The notes: generated by a model from the sequence alone, not told the origin. A stretch of 63,946 nt of DNA from Paenibacillus sp. OK003 (GCF_900109515.1 NZ_FOBD01000027.1:1-63946); one strand, 5' to 3'. Shown: positions 23,963-33,372, numbered from the stretch's first letter. Translations and numbers: made by a program.

Positions 23963-24580
23963 ATGTCCAATCATTATTATTCGGACAAACCGCAGGTGGC
24001 ACATGACAGACGGGCTACAGAAGCGGAGCTACGCGGATGGAAATTACGACTCGTTACGGATGCAGGGGTATTTTCCAAAAACGGAATCGATTACGGCAGC
24101 AGAGTGTTGATTGATGCTATAGAGTTGCCTGCTGGAGCTCATGTACTGGATGTGGGCTGCGGGTATGGACCTATTGGTCTTACAGCAGCTAAACTTGTAC
24201 CGGATGGACATGTCACCATGATCGATATCAATGAGAGAGCGGTTGAGCTTTCCAAGGAAAATGCAAAAGCGAACGGCATAACGAATGTAACGGTTATGCA
24301 AAGCAATCTTCTGGCTGAAGTTAAAAAGGAAGACTTTGACGCGGTTCTGACCAATCCCCCGATCCGTGCAGGTAAGGAAACCGTGCATACGATCTTTGAA
24401 CAGGCATATCGTCATTTGAAGGTGGGCGGAGCGTTATGGATTGTCATTCAGAAAAAGCAGGGAGCACCTTCGGCAAAAGCGAAGCTGGAATCTCTTTTTG
24501 GACGAGTGGAGGAAGTAACGAAGGATAAAGGCTACCGAATTTTCAAAGCAGTAAAATTGGAAGAGGCGCCTTTAGGCTAA
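23963..24580 (+). CDS. class I SAM-dependent methyltransferase, RsmC-like
   Basis: The 205-residue protein resembles Bacillus YbxB and the catalytic half of RsmC, which methylates a guanine of 16S rRNA. Motif I is seen as VLDVGCGYGPIG near residues 60-71, motif II acidic residue in MIDINERAV, and motif IV as LTNPPIRAGK; NPP is the signature of amino-group methylation of nucleobases. The start ATG 23963 matches the YbxB N-terminus (MSNHYYSDKPQV); GTG 23951 is in frame but has little room for a ribosome binding site. The place between rplL and rpoB is conserved. The exact rRNA position is unproven. Confidence 0.88.
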   Translation: MSNHYYSDKPQVAHDRRATEAELRGWKLRLVTDAGVFSKNGIDYGSRVLIDAIELPAGAHVLDVGCGYGPIGLTAAKLVPDGHVTMIDINERAVELSKENAKANGITNVTVMQSNLLAEVKKEDFDAVLTNPPIRAGKETVHTIFEQAYRHLKVGGALWIVIQKKQGAPSAKAKLESLFGRVEEVTKDKGYRIFKAVKLEEAPLG

Positions 24581-24629
24581 TCCTGATTTGTAAAGTAAGC
24601 AGGGTAGCATTTTTTTTGCAATAGGACTA

Positions 24630-24658
24630 TTGACTTGAAATTCGGTTCGTGGTATTAT
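24630..24658 (+). promoter_or_regulatory. sigma-A promoter of rpoBC
   Basis: TTGACT (24630-24635) and TATTAT (24653-24658) are 17 bases apart, with an extended -10 TGG at 24650-24652. The start near 24,665 leaves a leader of about 305 bases. Confidence 0.82.
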
Positions 24659-24721
24659 TGTAAAATGTCAGTATTAAGATGCCCTATTTGGCTTTAGCTA
24701 TCTAAAAATGTCAACCTTTTT

Positions 24722-24758
24722 TACGCCGAACGGGCTTATTATGCCTACGTTTGGCGTA
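24722..24758 (+). other. large hairpin in rpoB leader
   Basis: An 11-bp stem (24722-24732 with 24748-24758, one G-T pair) continues as GGC/GCC (24733-24735 with 24743-24745) around a TTATTAT loop. Its 3' foot overlaps TATAAT (24757-24762). The rest of the 24,665-24,971 leader holds no coding frame or other element that I can name. Confidence 0.6.
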
Positions 24759-24971
24759 TAATATGTACATTTTGGGCAAACTGGGGATATGTATGATTTG
24801 GAAAGACATCCGCCGATCAAAGTTGCTCTTTTTTCGAACGACATTCGAGTAAGGGCTTTTCTTTATTTGTGGATGCATTGCTTTGCTCTGTATGTGTACC
24901 ATTATAAGGTTACAAACAGAGGTTCGCAACGAAATTTTTAAAGTGAGTAGACATTGAGGGGTGAGTTTAAG

Positions 24972-27900
24972 TTGGCAGGACATCTTGTTCAATATGGTCG
25001 ACGCACTCGGCGCAGTTATGCACGAATTAACGAGATACTCGAAGTTCCGAACCTGATTGAAATCCAACAAAAATCTTACGATTGGTTTTTGGAGGAAGGG
25101 TTGCGCGAAATGTTCCAGGATATCTCGCCGATCCAGGATTTTACAGGTAACTTGATTTTGGAATTTATCGATTACAGTCTCGGTGAACCGAAGTATACAG
25201 TAGACGACGCGAAAGAGCGTGACGTTACTTATGCAGCACCGCTTCGGGTCAAAGTCCGGCTCATTAATAAGGAAACCGGAGAAGTCAAAGAGCAGGAAGT
25301 ATTCATGGGAGATTTCCCGCTGATGACCGATACCGGCACATTTATTATTAATGGTGCGGAACGGGTTATTGTCAGCCAGTTGGTTCGCTCTCCTAGCGTT
25401 TACTTCAGTACCAAAGTAGATAAAAACGCCAAAAAAACGTATACCGCTACAGTTATTCCTAACCGCGGCGCTTGGCTCGAACTGGAGATGGACGCGAAGG
25501 ATGTTGTTTACGTCCGGATCGACCGCACACGTAAAATACCGGTGACGGTTCTCCTGCGTGCACTTGGTTTTGGCACAGACGCTGAGATTCTGGATCTGCT
25601 CGGTAATGACGAATATATCCGAAATACGCTGGACAAAGACAATACGGATTCCACGGAGAAAGCGCTGATTGAAATTTATGAGCGTCTTCGTCCGGGCGAG
25701 CCGCCAACGCTGGATAATGCGAAAAGCTTGCTCGTAGCCCGTTTCTTTGATCCAAAACGTTATGACCTGGCTAATGTGGGTCGTTACAAAATCAACAAAA
25801 AGCTTCATATCAAGAACCGTTTGTTCAACCAACGTTTGGCTGAGTCTCTTGTAGATACCGAAACTGGCGAAATTATCGCCGAAGCAGGTCAAATGATTGA
25901 CCGTCGTCTGTTGGATGAAATCATGCCGCAACTCGAGAAAAGCGTTGGTTTCCGCACATATCACGTGGGTAACGGCGTTTTGGATGCCAATGATATCCCG
26001 ATGCAAACGATTGATGTATTTTCACCGATTGAGGATGGTAAGGTCGTTAAACTGATTGCCAATGCTAACATTGATAAATCAGTGAAGAACGTTACACCGG
26101 CTGATATCATTTCCTCCATCAGTTACTTCATTAACCTTCTGCATGGCATCGGAAGCACAGATGATATCGATCACCTGGGTAACCGTCGTCTCCGCTCGGT
26201 TGGTGAGCTCCTACAAAACCAATTCCGTATCGGTTTATCCCGTATGGAACGTGTAGTTCGTGAGAGAATGTCCATTCAGGATGCTAACGTAATCACGCCT
26301 CAGGCTTTGATTAACATACGTCCTGTTATCGCATCCATTAAAGAGTTTTTCGGTAGCTCCCAATTGTCACAGTTTATGGATCAAACGAACCCACTGGGTG
26401 AGTTGACGCATAAACGCCGTCTGTCCGCACTCGGACCGGGTGGTTTGACACGTGAGCGTGCCGGCATGGAAGTCCGTGACGTGCATCCATCCCACTATGG
26501 CCGGATGTGTCCAATCGAGACACCAGAGGGACCGAACATTGGTTTGATCAACTCCCTGTCGACATTTGCCCGTGTGAACGAATATGGATTCATTGAAGCT
26601 CCTTATCGCTGGGTAGATCCTAAGACTGGTGTCGTAACCGAGCAAATCGACTACCTGACAGCAGACGAAGAGGACAACTATGTCATCGCTCAAGCGAATG
26701 CGAAGCTGAATGAAGATAGTACCTTTGCAGAAGAAGCGATCATTGTACGTTACAACAAGCAGTCGGATAACATCCTTACGATGCCGAGTGAACGCGTTGA
26801 CTACATGGACGTATCTCCTAAGCAGGTTGTATCTGTCGCTACAGCGCTCATTCCGTTCCTTGAGAACGATGACTCCAACCGTGCACTCATGGGATCGAAC
26901 ATGCAGCGGCAAGCCGTTCCACTCTTGATTCCTAAAGCTCCGCTGGTGGGAACAGGTATGGAACACAAAGCCGCAAAAGATTCCGGTGTATGTATTGTCT
27001 CCAAATATGACGGGATTATTGAACGTTCTTCTGCGAATGAGATTTGGTTGCGTCGTGTTGAAGAAGTCGATGGTCAAGAAGTCAAAGGCGATATCGTTAA
27101 ATATAAATTACACAAATTTATGCGTTCGAACCAAGGAACATGCATTAACCAACGTCCGATTGTCAAAAGAGGTGCTGTTGTCAAAGCTGGCGACATCCTT
27201 GCAGATGGTCCTTCGACGGAAATGGGTGAATTGGCTCTGGGACGTAACGTCGTAGTTGCCTTCATGACTTGGGAAGGTTACAACTACGAGGATGCGATCC
27301 TGCTCAGCGAAAAACTCGTTAAAGAAGATGTGTATACATCCATTCATATCGAGGAATATGAGTCTGAAGCACGTGATACTAAGCTCGGACCTGAAGAGAT
27401 CACGCGTGATATCCCGAACGTAGGGGAAGAAGCGCTGCGTAATCTGGATGAGCGCGGTATTATCCGTATCGGTGCAGAAATCAGTGCTGGTGACATTCTG
27501 GTTGGTAAAGTAACACCAAAAGGTGTAACGGAACTGACTGCAGAAGAACGTCTCCTGCATGCGATCTTCGGTGAGAAAGCGCGTGAAGTACGTGATACTT
27601 CCCTGCGTGTACCTCACGGTACTGACGGTATCGTAGTTGATGTAAAAGTCTTTACCCGTGAAAACGGAGATGAACTGCCTCCAGGTGTTAACCAACTCGT
27701 TCGTGTCTATATCGCTCAAAAACGGAAAATTTCCGAGGGTGATAAAATGGCCGGTCGTCACGGTAACAAAGGGGTCGTGGCCCGTATCCTGCCGGAAGAA
27801 GATATGCCTTTCCTGCCGGACGGTACACCAGTTCAAATCGTTCTTAACCCGCTGGGCGTACCTTCCCGGATGAACATCGGTCAAGTGCTTGAAGTTCACT

Positions 27901-28517
27901 TGGGTATGGCTGCCATGCAGCTCGGTATTCACGTAGCTACTCCTGTATTCGACGGAGCGAAGGAGTATGACGTCTTCGATACGATGGAAGAAGCAGGGAT
28001 GCAGCGAAATGGTAAAACCGTTCTGTACGACGGACGTACGGGAGAAGAGTTCGAACGTGAAGTTACTGTTGGCGTCATGCATATGATCAAGCTGGCGCAC
28101 ATGGTTGACGATAAAATCCATGCTCGTTCCACAGGTCCTTACTCACTCGTTACACAACAGCCTCTGGGTGGTAAAGCCCAGTTCGGTGGACAACGTTTCG
28201 GGGAGATGGAAGTATGGGCGCTTGAGGCTTATGGTGCGGCCTATACACTGCAAGAAATCTTGACTGTTAAGTCCGATGATGTTGTAGGTCGGGTGAAAAC
28301 GTATGAGTCCATCGTCAAAGGCGAGAATGTTCCTGAACCAGGTGTTCCTGAATCATTCAAAGTATTGATCAAAGAGCTGCAAAGCTTGGGTATGGATGTT
28401 AAGATTTTGAGCGAAGATGAGCAAGAGATTGAAATGAAAGAAATGGACGATGAAGATGACGCTGCGAGCGATAAGCTCAGCCTCAACCTTGAGGGTACAG
28501 AGGTCGGAGCGGAGTAA
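24972..28517 (+). CDS. rpoB: DNA-directed RNA polymerase subunit beta
   Basis: The beta subunit forms one side of the RNA polymerase active centre and the rifampicin pocket. The protein has 1,181 residues, slightly shorter than the Bacillus one (1,193). The start is TTG 24972 after GGGGTGA, giving MAGHLVQYGRRTRRSYARI, which aligns with Bacillus RpoB, also a TTG start; the upstream TTG 24954 is rejected. The rifampicin cluster (about residues 462-487) reads SSQLSQFMDQTNPLGELTHK with Gln467, Asp470, His480, Arg483 and Ser485 all wild type, so a rifampicin-susceptible polymerase is expected. The C-terminus is acidic (EDEQEIEMKEMDDEDD), as in other Bacillales. Confidence 0.98.
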   Translation: MAGHLVQYGRRTRRSYARINEILEVPNLIEIQQKSYDWFLEEGLREMFQDISPIQDFTGNLILEFIDYSLGEPKYTVDDAKERDVTYAAPLRVKVRLINKETGEVKEQEVFMGDFPLMTDTGTFIINGAERVIVSQLVRSPSVYFSTKVDKNAKKTYTATVIPNRGAWLELEMDAKDVVYVRIDRTRKIPVTVLLRALGFGTDAEILDLLGNDEYIRNTLDKDNTDSTEKALIEIYERLRPGEPPTLDNAKSLLVARFFDPKRYDLANVGRYKINKKLHIKNRLFNQRLAESLVDTETGEIIAEAGQMIDRRLLDEIMPQLEKSVGFRTYHVGNGVLDANDIPMQTIDVFSPIEDGKVVKLIANANIDKSVKNVTPADIISSISYFINLLHGIGSTDDIDHLGNRRLRSVGELLQNQFRIGLSRMERVVRERMSIQDANVITPQALINIRPVIASIKEFFGSSQLSQFMDQTNPLGELTHKRRLSALGPGGLTRERAGMEVRDVHPSHYGRMCPIETPEGPNIGLINSLSTFARVNEYGFIEAPYRWVDPKTGVVTEQIDYLTADEEDNYVIAQANAKLNEDSTFAEEAIIVRYNKQSDNILTMPSERVDYMDVSPKQVVSVATALIPFLENDDSNRALMGSNMQRQAVPLLIPKAPLVGTGMEHKAAKDSGVCIVSKYDGIIERSSANEIWLRRVEEVDGQEVKGDIVKYKLHKFMRSNQGTCINQRPIVKRGAVVKAGDILADGPSTEMGELALGRNVVVAFMTWEGYNYEDAILLSEKLVKEDVYTSIHIEEYESEARDTKLGPEEITRDIPNVGEEALRNLDERGIIRIGAEISAGDILVGKVTPKGVTELTAEERLLHAIFGEKAREVRDTSLRVPHGTDGIVVDVKVFTRENGDELPPGVNQLVRVYIAQKRKISEGDKMAGRHGNKGVVARILPEEDMPFLPDGTPVQIVLNPLGVPSRMNIGQVLEVHLGMAAMQLGIHVATPVFDGAKEYDVFDTMEEAGMQRNGKTVLYDGRTGEEFEREVTVGVMHMIKLAHMVDDKIHARSTGPYSLVTQQPLGGKAQFGGQRFGEMEVWALEAYGAAYTLQEILTVKSDDVVGRVKTYESIVKGENVPEPGVPESFKVLIKELQSLGMDVKILSEDEQEIEMKEMDDEDDAASDKLSLNLEGTEVGAE

Positions 28518-28566
28518 CCGCTTCGGGCGCATGATGACCGGCGTTTTTCATCAGGCTCGCGTCTTG

Positions 28567-28584
28567 CTCCGGCTTCGGCCGGAG
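28567..28584 (+). other. UUCG-capped hairpin between rpoB and rpoC
   Basis: CTCCGGC and GCCGGAG (28567-28573 with 28578-28584) close a TTCG loop in the stable C(UUCG)G context. No T run follows, so it is more likely a processing or stability element than a terminator. Confidence 0.65.
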
Positions 28585-28629
28585 GGGGCGTAACCTAGAA
28601 TACAGGACTTGGTTAAGGAGGGTTGCTCC

Positions 28630-31600
28630 TTGTTGGACGTCAACAATTTCGAATACATGAAGATCGGGCTTGCTTCCCCAGAAAAAATTCGTTCTTGGTC
28701 CCGCGGAGAAGTGAAAAAACCGGAAACGATCAACTATCGTACGTTGAAACCGGAAAAAGAAGGGCTGTTCTGCGAAAAGATTTTTGGCCCTACAAAAGAC
28801 TGGGAATGTCATTGCGGTAAATACAAACGCGTGCGTTATAAAGGCGTTGTCTGTGATCGTTGTGGTGTTGAAGTTACACGTGCGAAAGTACGCCGCGAAC
28901 GGATGGGTCATATTGAGCTCGCTGCTCCGGTATCGCATATCTGGTACTTCAAAGGTATTCCGAGCCGCATGGGTCTCGCTCTGGATATGTCTCCAAGATC
29001 TCTCGAGGAGATTATTTATTTTGCATCATATGTAGTAACTGATCCAGGAGAAACTCCACTGGAGAAAAAACAGCTGTTGTCCGAGAAAGAATACCGCAGC
29101 TACCGTGAGAAATACGGATATGGGTTCCAGGCTGGCATGGGGGCAGAAGCAGTTAAGAAATTGCTTCAAGACCTTGATATAGACAAAGAGCTTGAATTCC
29201 TGAAGGAAGAGCTCCGCACTGCACAAGGACAACGCCGTAACCGTGCAATCAAACGTCTGGAAGTTATCGAAGCGTTCCGCAACTCGGGTAATAAACCTGA
29301 GTGGATGATCATGGATGTACTTCCTGTGATCCCGCCGGAACTTCGTCCGATGGTACAACTGGATGGTGGACGTTTTGCAACGTCTGACCTGAATGACCTG
29401 TATCGCCGTGTAATCAACCGGAACAATCGTCTGAAACGTTTGCTTGACTTAGGCGCGCCAGACATTATCGTGCAAAATGAAAAACGGATGCTGCAGGAAG
29501 CTGTTGACGCATTGATCGACAACGGCCGTCGTGGACGCCCTGTAACGGGTCCTGGTAACCGTCCTTTGAAATCCCTCAGCCACATGCTGAAAGGTAAACA
29601 AGGACGTTTCCGTCAGAACTTGCTCGGTAAACGGGTTGACTATTCCGGTCGTTCCGTTATCGTAGTTGGACCTTACCTGAAAATGTATCAGTGTGGTCTG
29701 CCTAAAGATATGGCACTTGAACTGTTCAAGCCTTTTGTTATGAAAGAGCTTGTAAATAAAGGGCTTGCCCATAACATCAAGAGCGCTAAACGTAAAGTTG
29801 AGCGTGTAAGTCCTGAAGTATGGGATGTTCTTGAAGAAGTTATTAAGGAGCACCCGGTTCTGCTGAACCGTGCCCCTACGCTTCACAGACTCGGTATTCA
29901 AGCGTTTGAACCGATTCTCGTTGAAGGTAAAGCAATTCGTCTTCATCCGCTCGTATGTACGGCGTACAATGCCGACTTTGACGGTGACCAAATGGCCGTG
30001 CACGTTCCGTTGTCTGCTGAAGCTCAAGCAGAAGCACGTATCCTGATGCTTGCATCAGGTAACATTTTGAACCCGAAAGACGGTAAACCGGTTGTTACCC
30101 CTTCCCAGGATATGGTGCTTGGTTCTTACTACCTGACCATGGACAACAAGGAAGAAAAGGGAACAGGTATGATCTTGCGCACGGTTAACGAAGCTGTATC
30201 CGCGTACCAACGTGGTACTGCTGGTTTGCATGCACGTGTAGCGATTCCGGTTAGAGCGCTTGGCAAAACAATCTTTACCGAAGAGCAACAAGATGCAATG
30301 ATGTTGACTACGGTCGGCAAAATCATCTTTAATGAAATCTTCCCGGCAAGCTTCCCTTACATCAATGATGCAACTCGTGCGAACCTCTACCAGGGTACCG
30401 CTGAGCATTCATTTGTTTATGAGAAGGGAGCTGACCTTAGAGAAGCGATTATGAACGCTCCTTTGGCTGGTGGTGTCGGTAAAGAATATCTTGGTTCTAT
30501 CATCGCACGTTGTTTTGAAATTTATCATACAACGGAAACAGCCGTTATTTTGGATAAAATCAAACAACTCGGATTCACATACTCCACTCGCGCTGGTATC
30601 ACTGTAGCGGTGTCGGATGTTATCGTTCCACCTGAGAAATTTGAAATCCTTAGACAGTCTGAGGAAAAAGCACAAATCGTTACGAATCAATACCGTCGTG
30701 GTCTGATTACGAACGAAGAGCGCTATGACCGCATCATTGATATCTGGTCGAAATCGAAAGATGATATCACCGAGATTCTGATGAAATCGATGGATCGCTA
30801 CAATTCCATCATGATGATGGTTGACTCCAAAGCACGGGGTAACAAATCGCAAATCACCCAATTGGGCGGTATGCGTGGACTGATGGCCAACCCATCTGGT
30901 CGAATCATCGAACTCCCAATCAAATCGAACTTCCGTGAAGGTCTGACGGTACTCGAGTACTTCATCTCGACTCACGGAGCGCGTAAAGGTTTGGCGGATA
31001 CAGCCCTGCGTACAGCCGATTCAGGTTACCTGACTCGTCGTCTCGTAGACGTAGCCCAAGACGTAATCGTGCGTGAAGATGATTGTGGTACAGATAAAGG
31101 CTTTACCGTAAGCCGTATCCAGGATGGTAAAGAGGTTATTGAGGATCTCTACGACCGTATTGAAGGCAGATACTGCTTCGAGACTGTTCGTCATCCGGAA
31201 ACAAAAGAAATTATTGCCCACCGTAATGAACTGATTGACTCTGATAAAGCAGAGGCAATCATCAAAGCTGGCGTAACCAAACTACAAATCCGCTCCGTAC
31301 TTAGCTGCCGTGCACGTCACGGTGTCTGCAAGAAGTGTTATGGTCGCAACTTGGCGACTGGTAAACACGTGGAGATCGGTGAAGCAGTTGGTATTATCGC
31401 AGCACAATCCATTGGTGAGCCAGGAACACAGCTGACAATGCGTACATTCCACACCGGTGGTGTAGCCGGAGACGATATTACGCAAGGTTTGCCGCGTATC
31501 CAGGAGTTGTTTGAGGCTCGTAATCCTAAGGGTCAAGCAACAATCAGTGAGATCGACGGTGTTGTTAAAGAAATTCGCGAAGCGAAAGATCGTCGCGAAA

Positions 31601-32244
31601 TTGAAATTCAAGGTGAAGCAGAATCCAAAGTTTACTCTGTTACCTACGGTTCCCGTGTACGCGTTAGCGAAGGCATGGAAATTGAAGCAGGCGACGAGTT
31701 GACAGATGGTTCTATCGATCCAAAAGAAATGCTGCGCATTAAAGGCGTACGTGGCGTACAGAACTACATTTTGCAGGAAGTACAACGCGTATACCGTAAC
31801 CAAGGCGTAGAAATCAATGATAAACACGTTGAAGTTATGATCCGTCAAATGTTGCGTAAAATCCGTATCGTCGATGCAGGGGACACTACGTTGTTGCCAG
31901 GATCGTTCGTGGATACGCATGAGTACGAAAGAGCTAACAAAACAGCGATTCTAAGTGATAAAGAGCCAGCGGTTGCGAAACCAATCCTGCTCGGTATTAC
32001 GAAAGCATCCCTGGAAACAGACTCCTTCCTCTCAGCGGCTTCGTTCCAAGAGACTACACGTGTTCTGACAGATGCAGCGATCAAAGGTAAAGTCGATCAG
32101 TTGCTCGGTCTGAAAGAGAATGTAATCATCGGTAAATTGATCCCTGCAGGTACAGGTATGCACCGTTATCGCAGCATCAAATTTGCCGAGCCGGAAGATG
32201 GCCAATCTTCAGTAGAAGAACTTGAGCCAGTTTCGGTTGATTAA
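28630..32244 (+). CDS. rpoC: DNA-directed RNA polymerase subunit beta'
   Basis: The beta' subunit carries the catalytic magnesium site. The 1,204-residue protein has the N-terminal zinc ribbon (CHCGKYKRVRYKGVVCDRCG, residues about 60-80), the active-site motif NADFDGDQMA (about 446-455) and the second zinc site CRARHGVCKKC near 890. The start is TTG 28630, eight bases after AAGGAGG, giving MLDVNNFEYM as in Bacillus; TTG 28609 upstream is in frame but unsupported. rpoB and rpoC are separated by 112 bases with a stable hairpin. No insertion in the trigger loop is visible. Confidence 0.98.
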   Translation: MLDVNNFEYMKIGLASPEKIRSWSRGEVKKPETINYRTLKPEKEGLFCEKIFGPTKDWECHCGKYKRVRYKGVVCDRCGVEVTRAKVRRERMGHIELAAPVSHIWYFKGIPSRMGLALDMSPRSLEEIIYFASYVVTDPGETPLEKKQLLSEKEYRSYREKYGYGFQAGMGAEAVKKLLQDLDIDKELEFLKEELRTAQGQRRNRAIKRLEVIEAFRNSGNKPEWMIMDVLPVIPPELRPMVQLDGGRFATSDLNDLYRRVINRNNRLKRLLDLGAPDIIVQNEKRMLQEAVDALIDNGRRGRPVTGPGNRPLKSLSHMLKGKQGRFRQNLLGKRVDYSGRSVIVVGPYLKMYQCGLPKDMALELFKPFVMKELVNKGLAHNIKSAKRKVERVSPEVWDVLEEVIKEHPVLLNRAPTLHRLGIQAFEPILVEGKAIRLHPLVCTAYNADFDGDQMAVHVPLSAEAQAEARILMLASGNILNPKDGKPVVTPSQDMVLGSYYLTMDNKEEKGTGMILRTVNEAVSAYQRGTAGLHARVAIPVRALGKTIFTEEQQDAMMLTTVGKIIFNEIFPASFPYINDATRANLYQGTAEHSFVYEKGADLREAIMNAPLAGGVGKEYLGSIIARCFEIYHTTETAVILDKIKQLGFTYSTRAGITVAVSDVIVPPEKFEILRQSEEKAQIVTNQYRRGLITNEERYDRIIDIWSKSKDDITEILMKSMDRYNSIMMMVDSKARGNKSQITQLGGMRGLMANPSGRIIELPIKSNFREGLTVLEYFISTHGARKGLADTALRTADSGYLTRRLVDVAQDVIVREDDCGTDKGFTVSRIQDGKEVIEDLYDRIEGRYCFETVRHPETKEIIAHRNELIDSDKAEAIIKAGVTKLQIRSVLSCRARHGVCKKCYGRNLATGKHVEIGEAVGIIAAQSIGEPGTQLTMRTFHTGGVAGDDITQGLPRIQELFEARNPKGQATISEIDGVVKEIREAKDRREIEIQGEAESKVYSVTYGSRVRVSEGMEIEAGDELTDGSIDPKEMLRIKGVRGVQNYILQEVQRVYRNQGVEINDKHVEVMIRQMLRKIRIVDAGDTTLLPGSFVDTHEYERANKTAILSDKEPAVAKPILLGITKASLETDSFLSAASFQETTRVLTDAAIKGKVDQLLGLKENVIIGKLIPAGTGMHRYRSIKFAEPEDGQSSVEELEPVSVD

Positions 32245-32284
32245 CATATTGATCTCTATTCATCCTTGTTTAAAGGATAAATAG

Positions 32285-32351
32285 AAGTTTTGTACGCTGG
32301 GAGACGACGACTGTTTCACACAGGAGGACGTTTCCCAGTGAAGCAAAACTT
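32285..32351 (+). other. long K-turn-like hairpin between rpoC and rplGB
   Basis: AAGTTTTG/CAAAACTT (32285-32292 with 32344-32351), then CTGGGAGACG/CGTTTCCCAG (32297-32306 with 32329-32338) and CTGT/ACAG (32311-32314 with 32320-32323) form one hairpin. On the descending strand a GAG bulge and GA, opposite GA on the ascending strand, resemble a kink-turn with two extra bases. No T run follows. Confidence 0.6.
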
Positions 32352-32377
32352 TAAATAAAAATGTTTTGGCATTAGCA

Positions 32378-32406
32378 TTGACATTGCTTGCGCTAGATGC
32401 TAATAT
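32378..32406 (+). promoter_or_regulatory. promoter of the str operon (rplGB-rpsL-rpsG-fusA-tuf)
   Basis: TTGACA (32378-32383) and TAATAT (32401-32406) are 17 bases apart with an extended -10 TGC (32398-32400). Confidence 0.78.
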
Positions 32407-32460
32407 ATCAAAGGTGCGTGGGCAGCTGATTGTATATGGTCCTATTCGGAGGAATGAATA

Positions 32461-32709
32461 ATGTCTAATGAAAAAGGTCTGCAAGATGCTCATGTCAAAA
32501 TTGGTACCAAACAGACCGTGCGGATGGTCCAGTCAGGAATGGCTGCTGAGGTCTATGTGGCTGAAGATAGTGATCCGCAGCTCACTTCCAAAATCATTGC
32601 CTTGTGTGAACAACACAATGTAAAGTACACGAAAGTGGACACAATGAAAAATCTCGGCAAAGCTTGCGGGATTGGAGTGGGAGCAGCAATGGCTGCTGTC
32701 GCAAAATGA
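32461..32709 (+). CDS. rplGB: L7Ae-family ribosomal protein, K-turn binding (YbxF-like)
   Basis: The 82-residue protein belongs to the L7Ae/L30e family; Bacillus YbxF binds kink-turn RNAs such as those in riboswitches. The core signature GKACGIGVGAAMAAV near the C-terminus and the early GTKQTVRMVQSG segment, which contacts the K-turn, are present. The ATG at 32461 follows CGGAGGAAT. It lies between rpoC and rpsL, its usual site in Bacillales, about 60 bases after a promoter. Its cellular targets are unknown; the cysteine T-box in this window contains a canonical K-turn and would be one candidate. Confidence 0.92.
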   Translation: MSNEKGLQDAHVKIGTKQTVRMVQSGMAAEVYVAEDSDPQLTSKIIALCEQHNVKYTKVDTMKNLGKACGIGVGAAMAAVAK

Positions 32710-32862
32710 TACAGTAAGGAACGTTTTTGTCCGAGAACTTTTAGGGATTCTCTAAGGCAAAAACTTTTCATTTGTCTTTTTATGAACCGCCTGGGTCTGT
32801 GGACTTAGCGTAAAGAGGTTTATAAAGAAACATGAACAATTGAGGAAGGGGGTGGCAATCAC

Positions 32863-33285
32863 ATGCCAACTATTAACCAACTGGTACGTAAAGGACGTCA
32901 AGCTAAAGTTGATAAGTCCAAATCACCAGCTTTGCAAAAAGGGTTCAACGCTTTGAAACGTGAATCAACTAACATCAGTGCCCCACAAAAACGTGGTGTC
33001 TGCACTCGTGTAGGTACAATGACTCCACGTAAACCAAACTCTGCACTTCGTAAATATGCCCGTGTTCGTTTGACGAACCGTCTCGAGGTAACTGCTTATA
33101 TCCCGGGTATCGGACATAACCTTCAAGAGCACAGTGTTGTGTTGATCCGTGGAGGTAAAGTTAAAGACCTTGCAGGGGTTCGTTATCACATCGTTCGCGG
33201 AGCTCTTGATACTGCAGGCGTGAACAACCGTATGCAAGCTCGTTCGAAATACGGTGCTAAACGTCCAAAAGCTAAAAAAGCCTAA
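32863..33285 (+). CDS. rpsL: 30S ribosomal protein S12
   Basis: S12 sits at the decoding centre and controls accuracy. The 140-residue protein has the loop TPRKPNSALRK with Lys57 (the classic streptomycin-resistance position) unchanged, and the second loop EHSVVLIRGGKVKDLAGVR also wild type, so the protein predicts streptomycin sensitivity at this locus. The ATG at 32863 follows GAAGGGGGTGG. A 153-base gap after rplGB contains a small hairpin but no promoter that I can defend. rpsG follows. Confidence 0.97.
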   Translation: MPTINQLVRKGRQAKVDKSKSPALQKGFNALKRESTNISAPQKRGVCTRVGTMTPRKPNSALRKYARVRLTNRLEVTAYIPGIGHNLQEHSVVLIRGGKVKDLAGVRYHIVRGALDTAGVNNRMQARSKYGAKRPKAKKA

Positions 33286-33372
33286 ACTATTATAAGTAGC
33301 AGTCCTGAATATCTTCTGGGTTAATCCCAGGAGGTGAAGGATGTGCTCATGAAGAAAGAAAGGGGGATATCC

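Noticed and set aside
24711..26006. 431-codon minus-strand open frame over the rpoB leader and rpoB
   Set aside because: Shadow of rpoB codon bias; no start signal and no protein-like domain pattern.
27108..28121. 337-codon minus-strand open frame inside rpoB
   Set aside because: Antisense shadow of a conserved gene with strongly biased codons.
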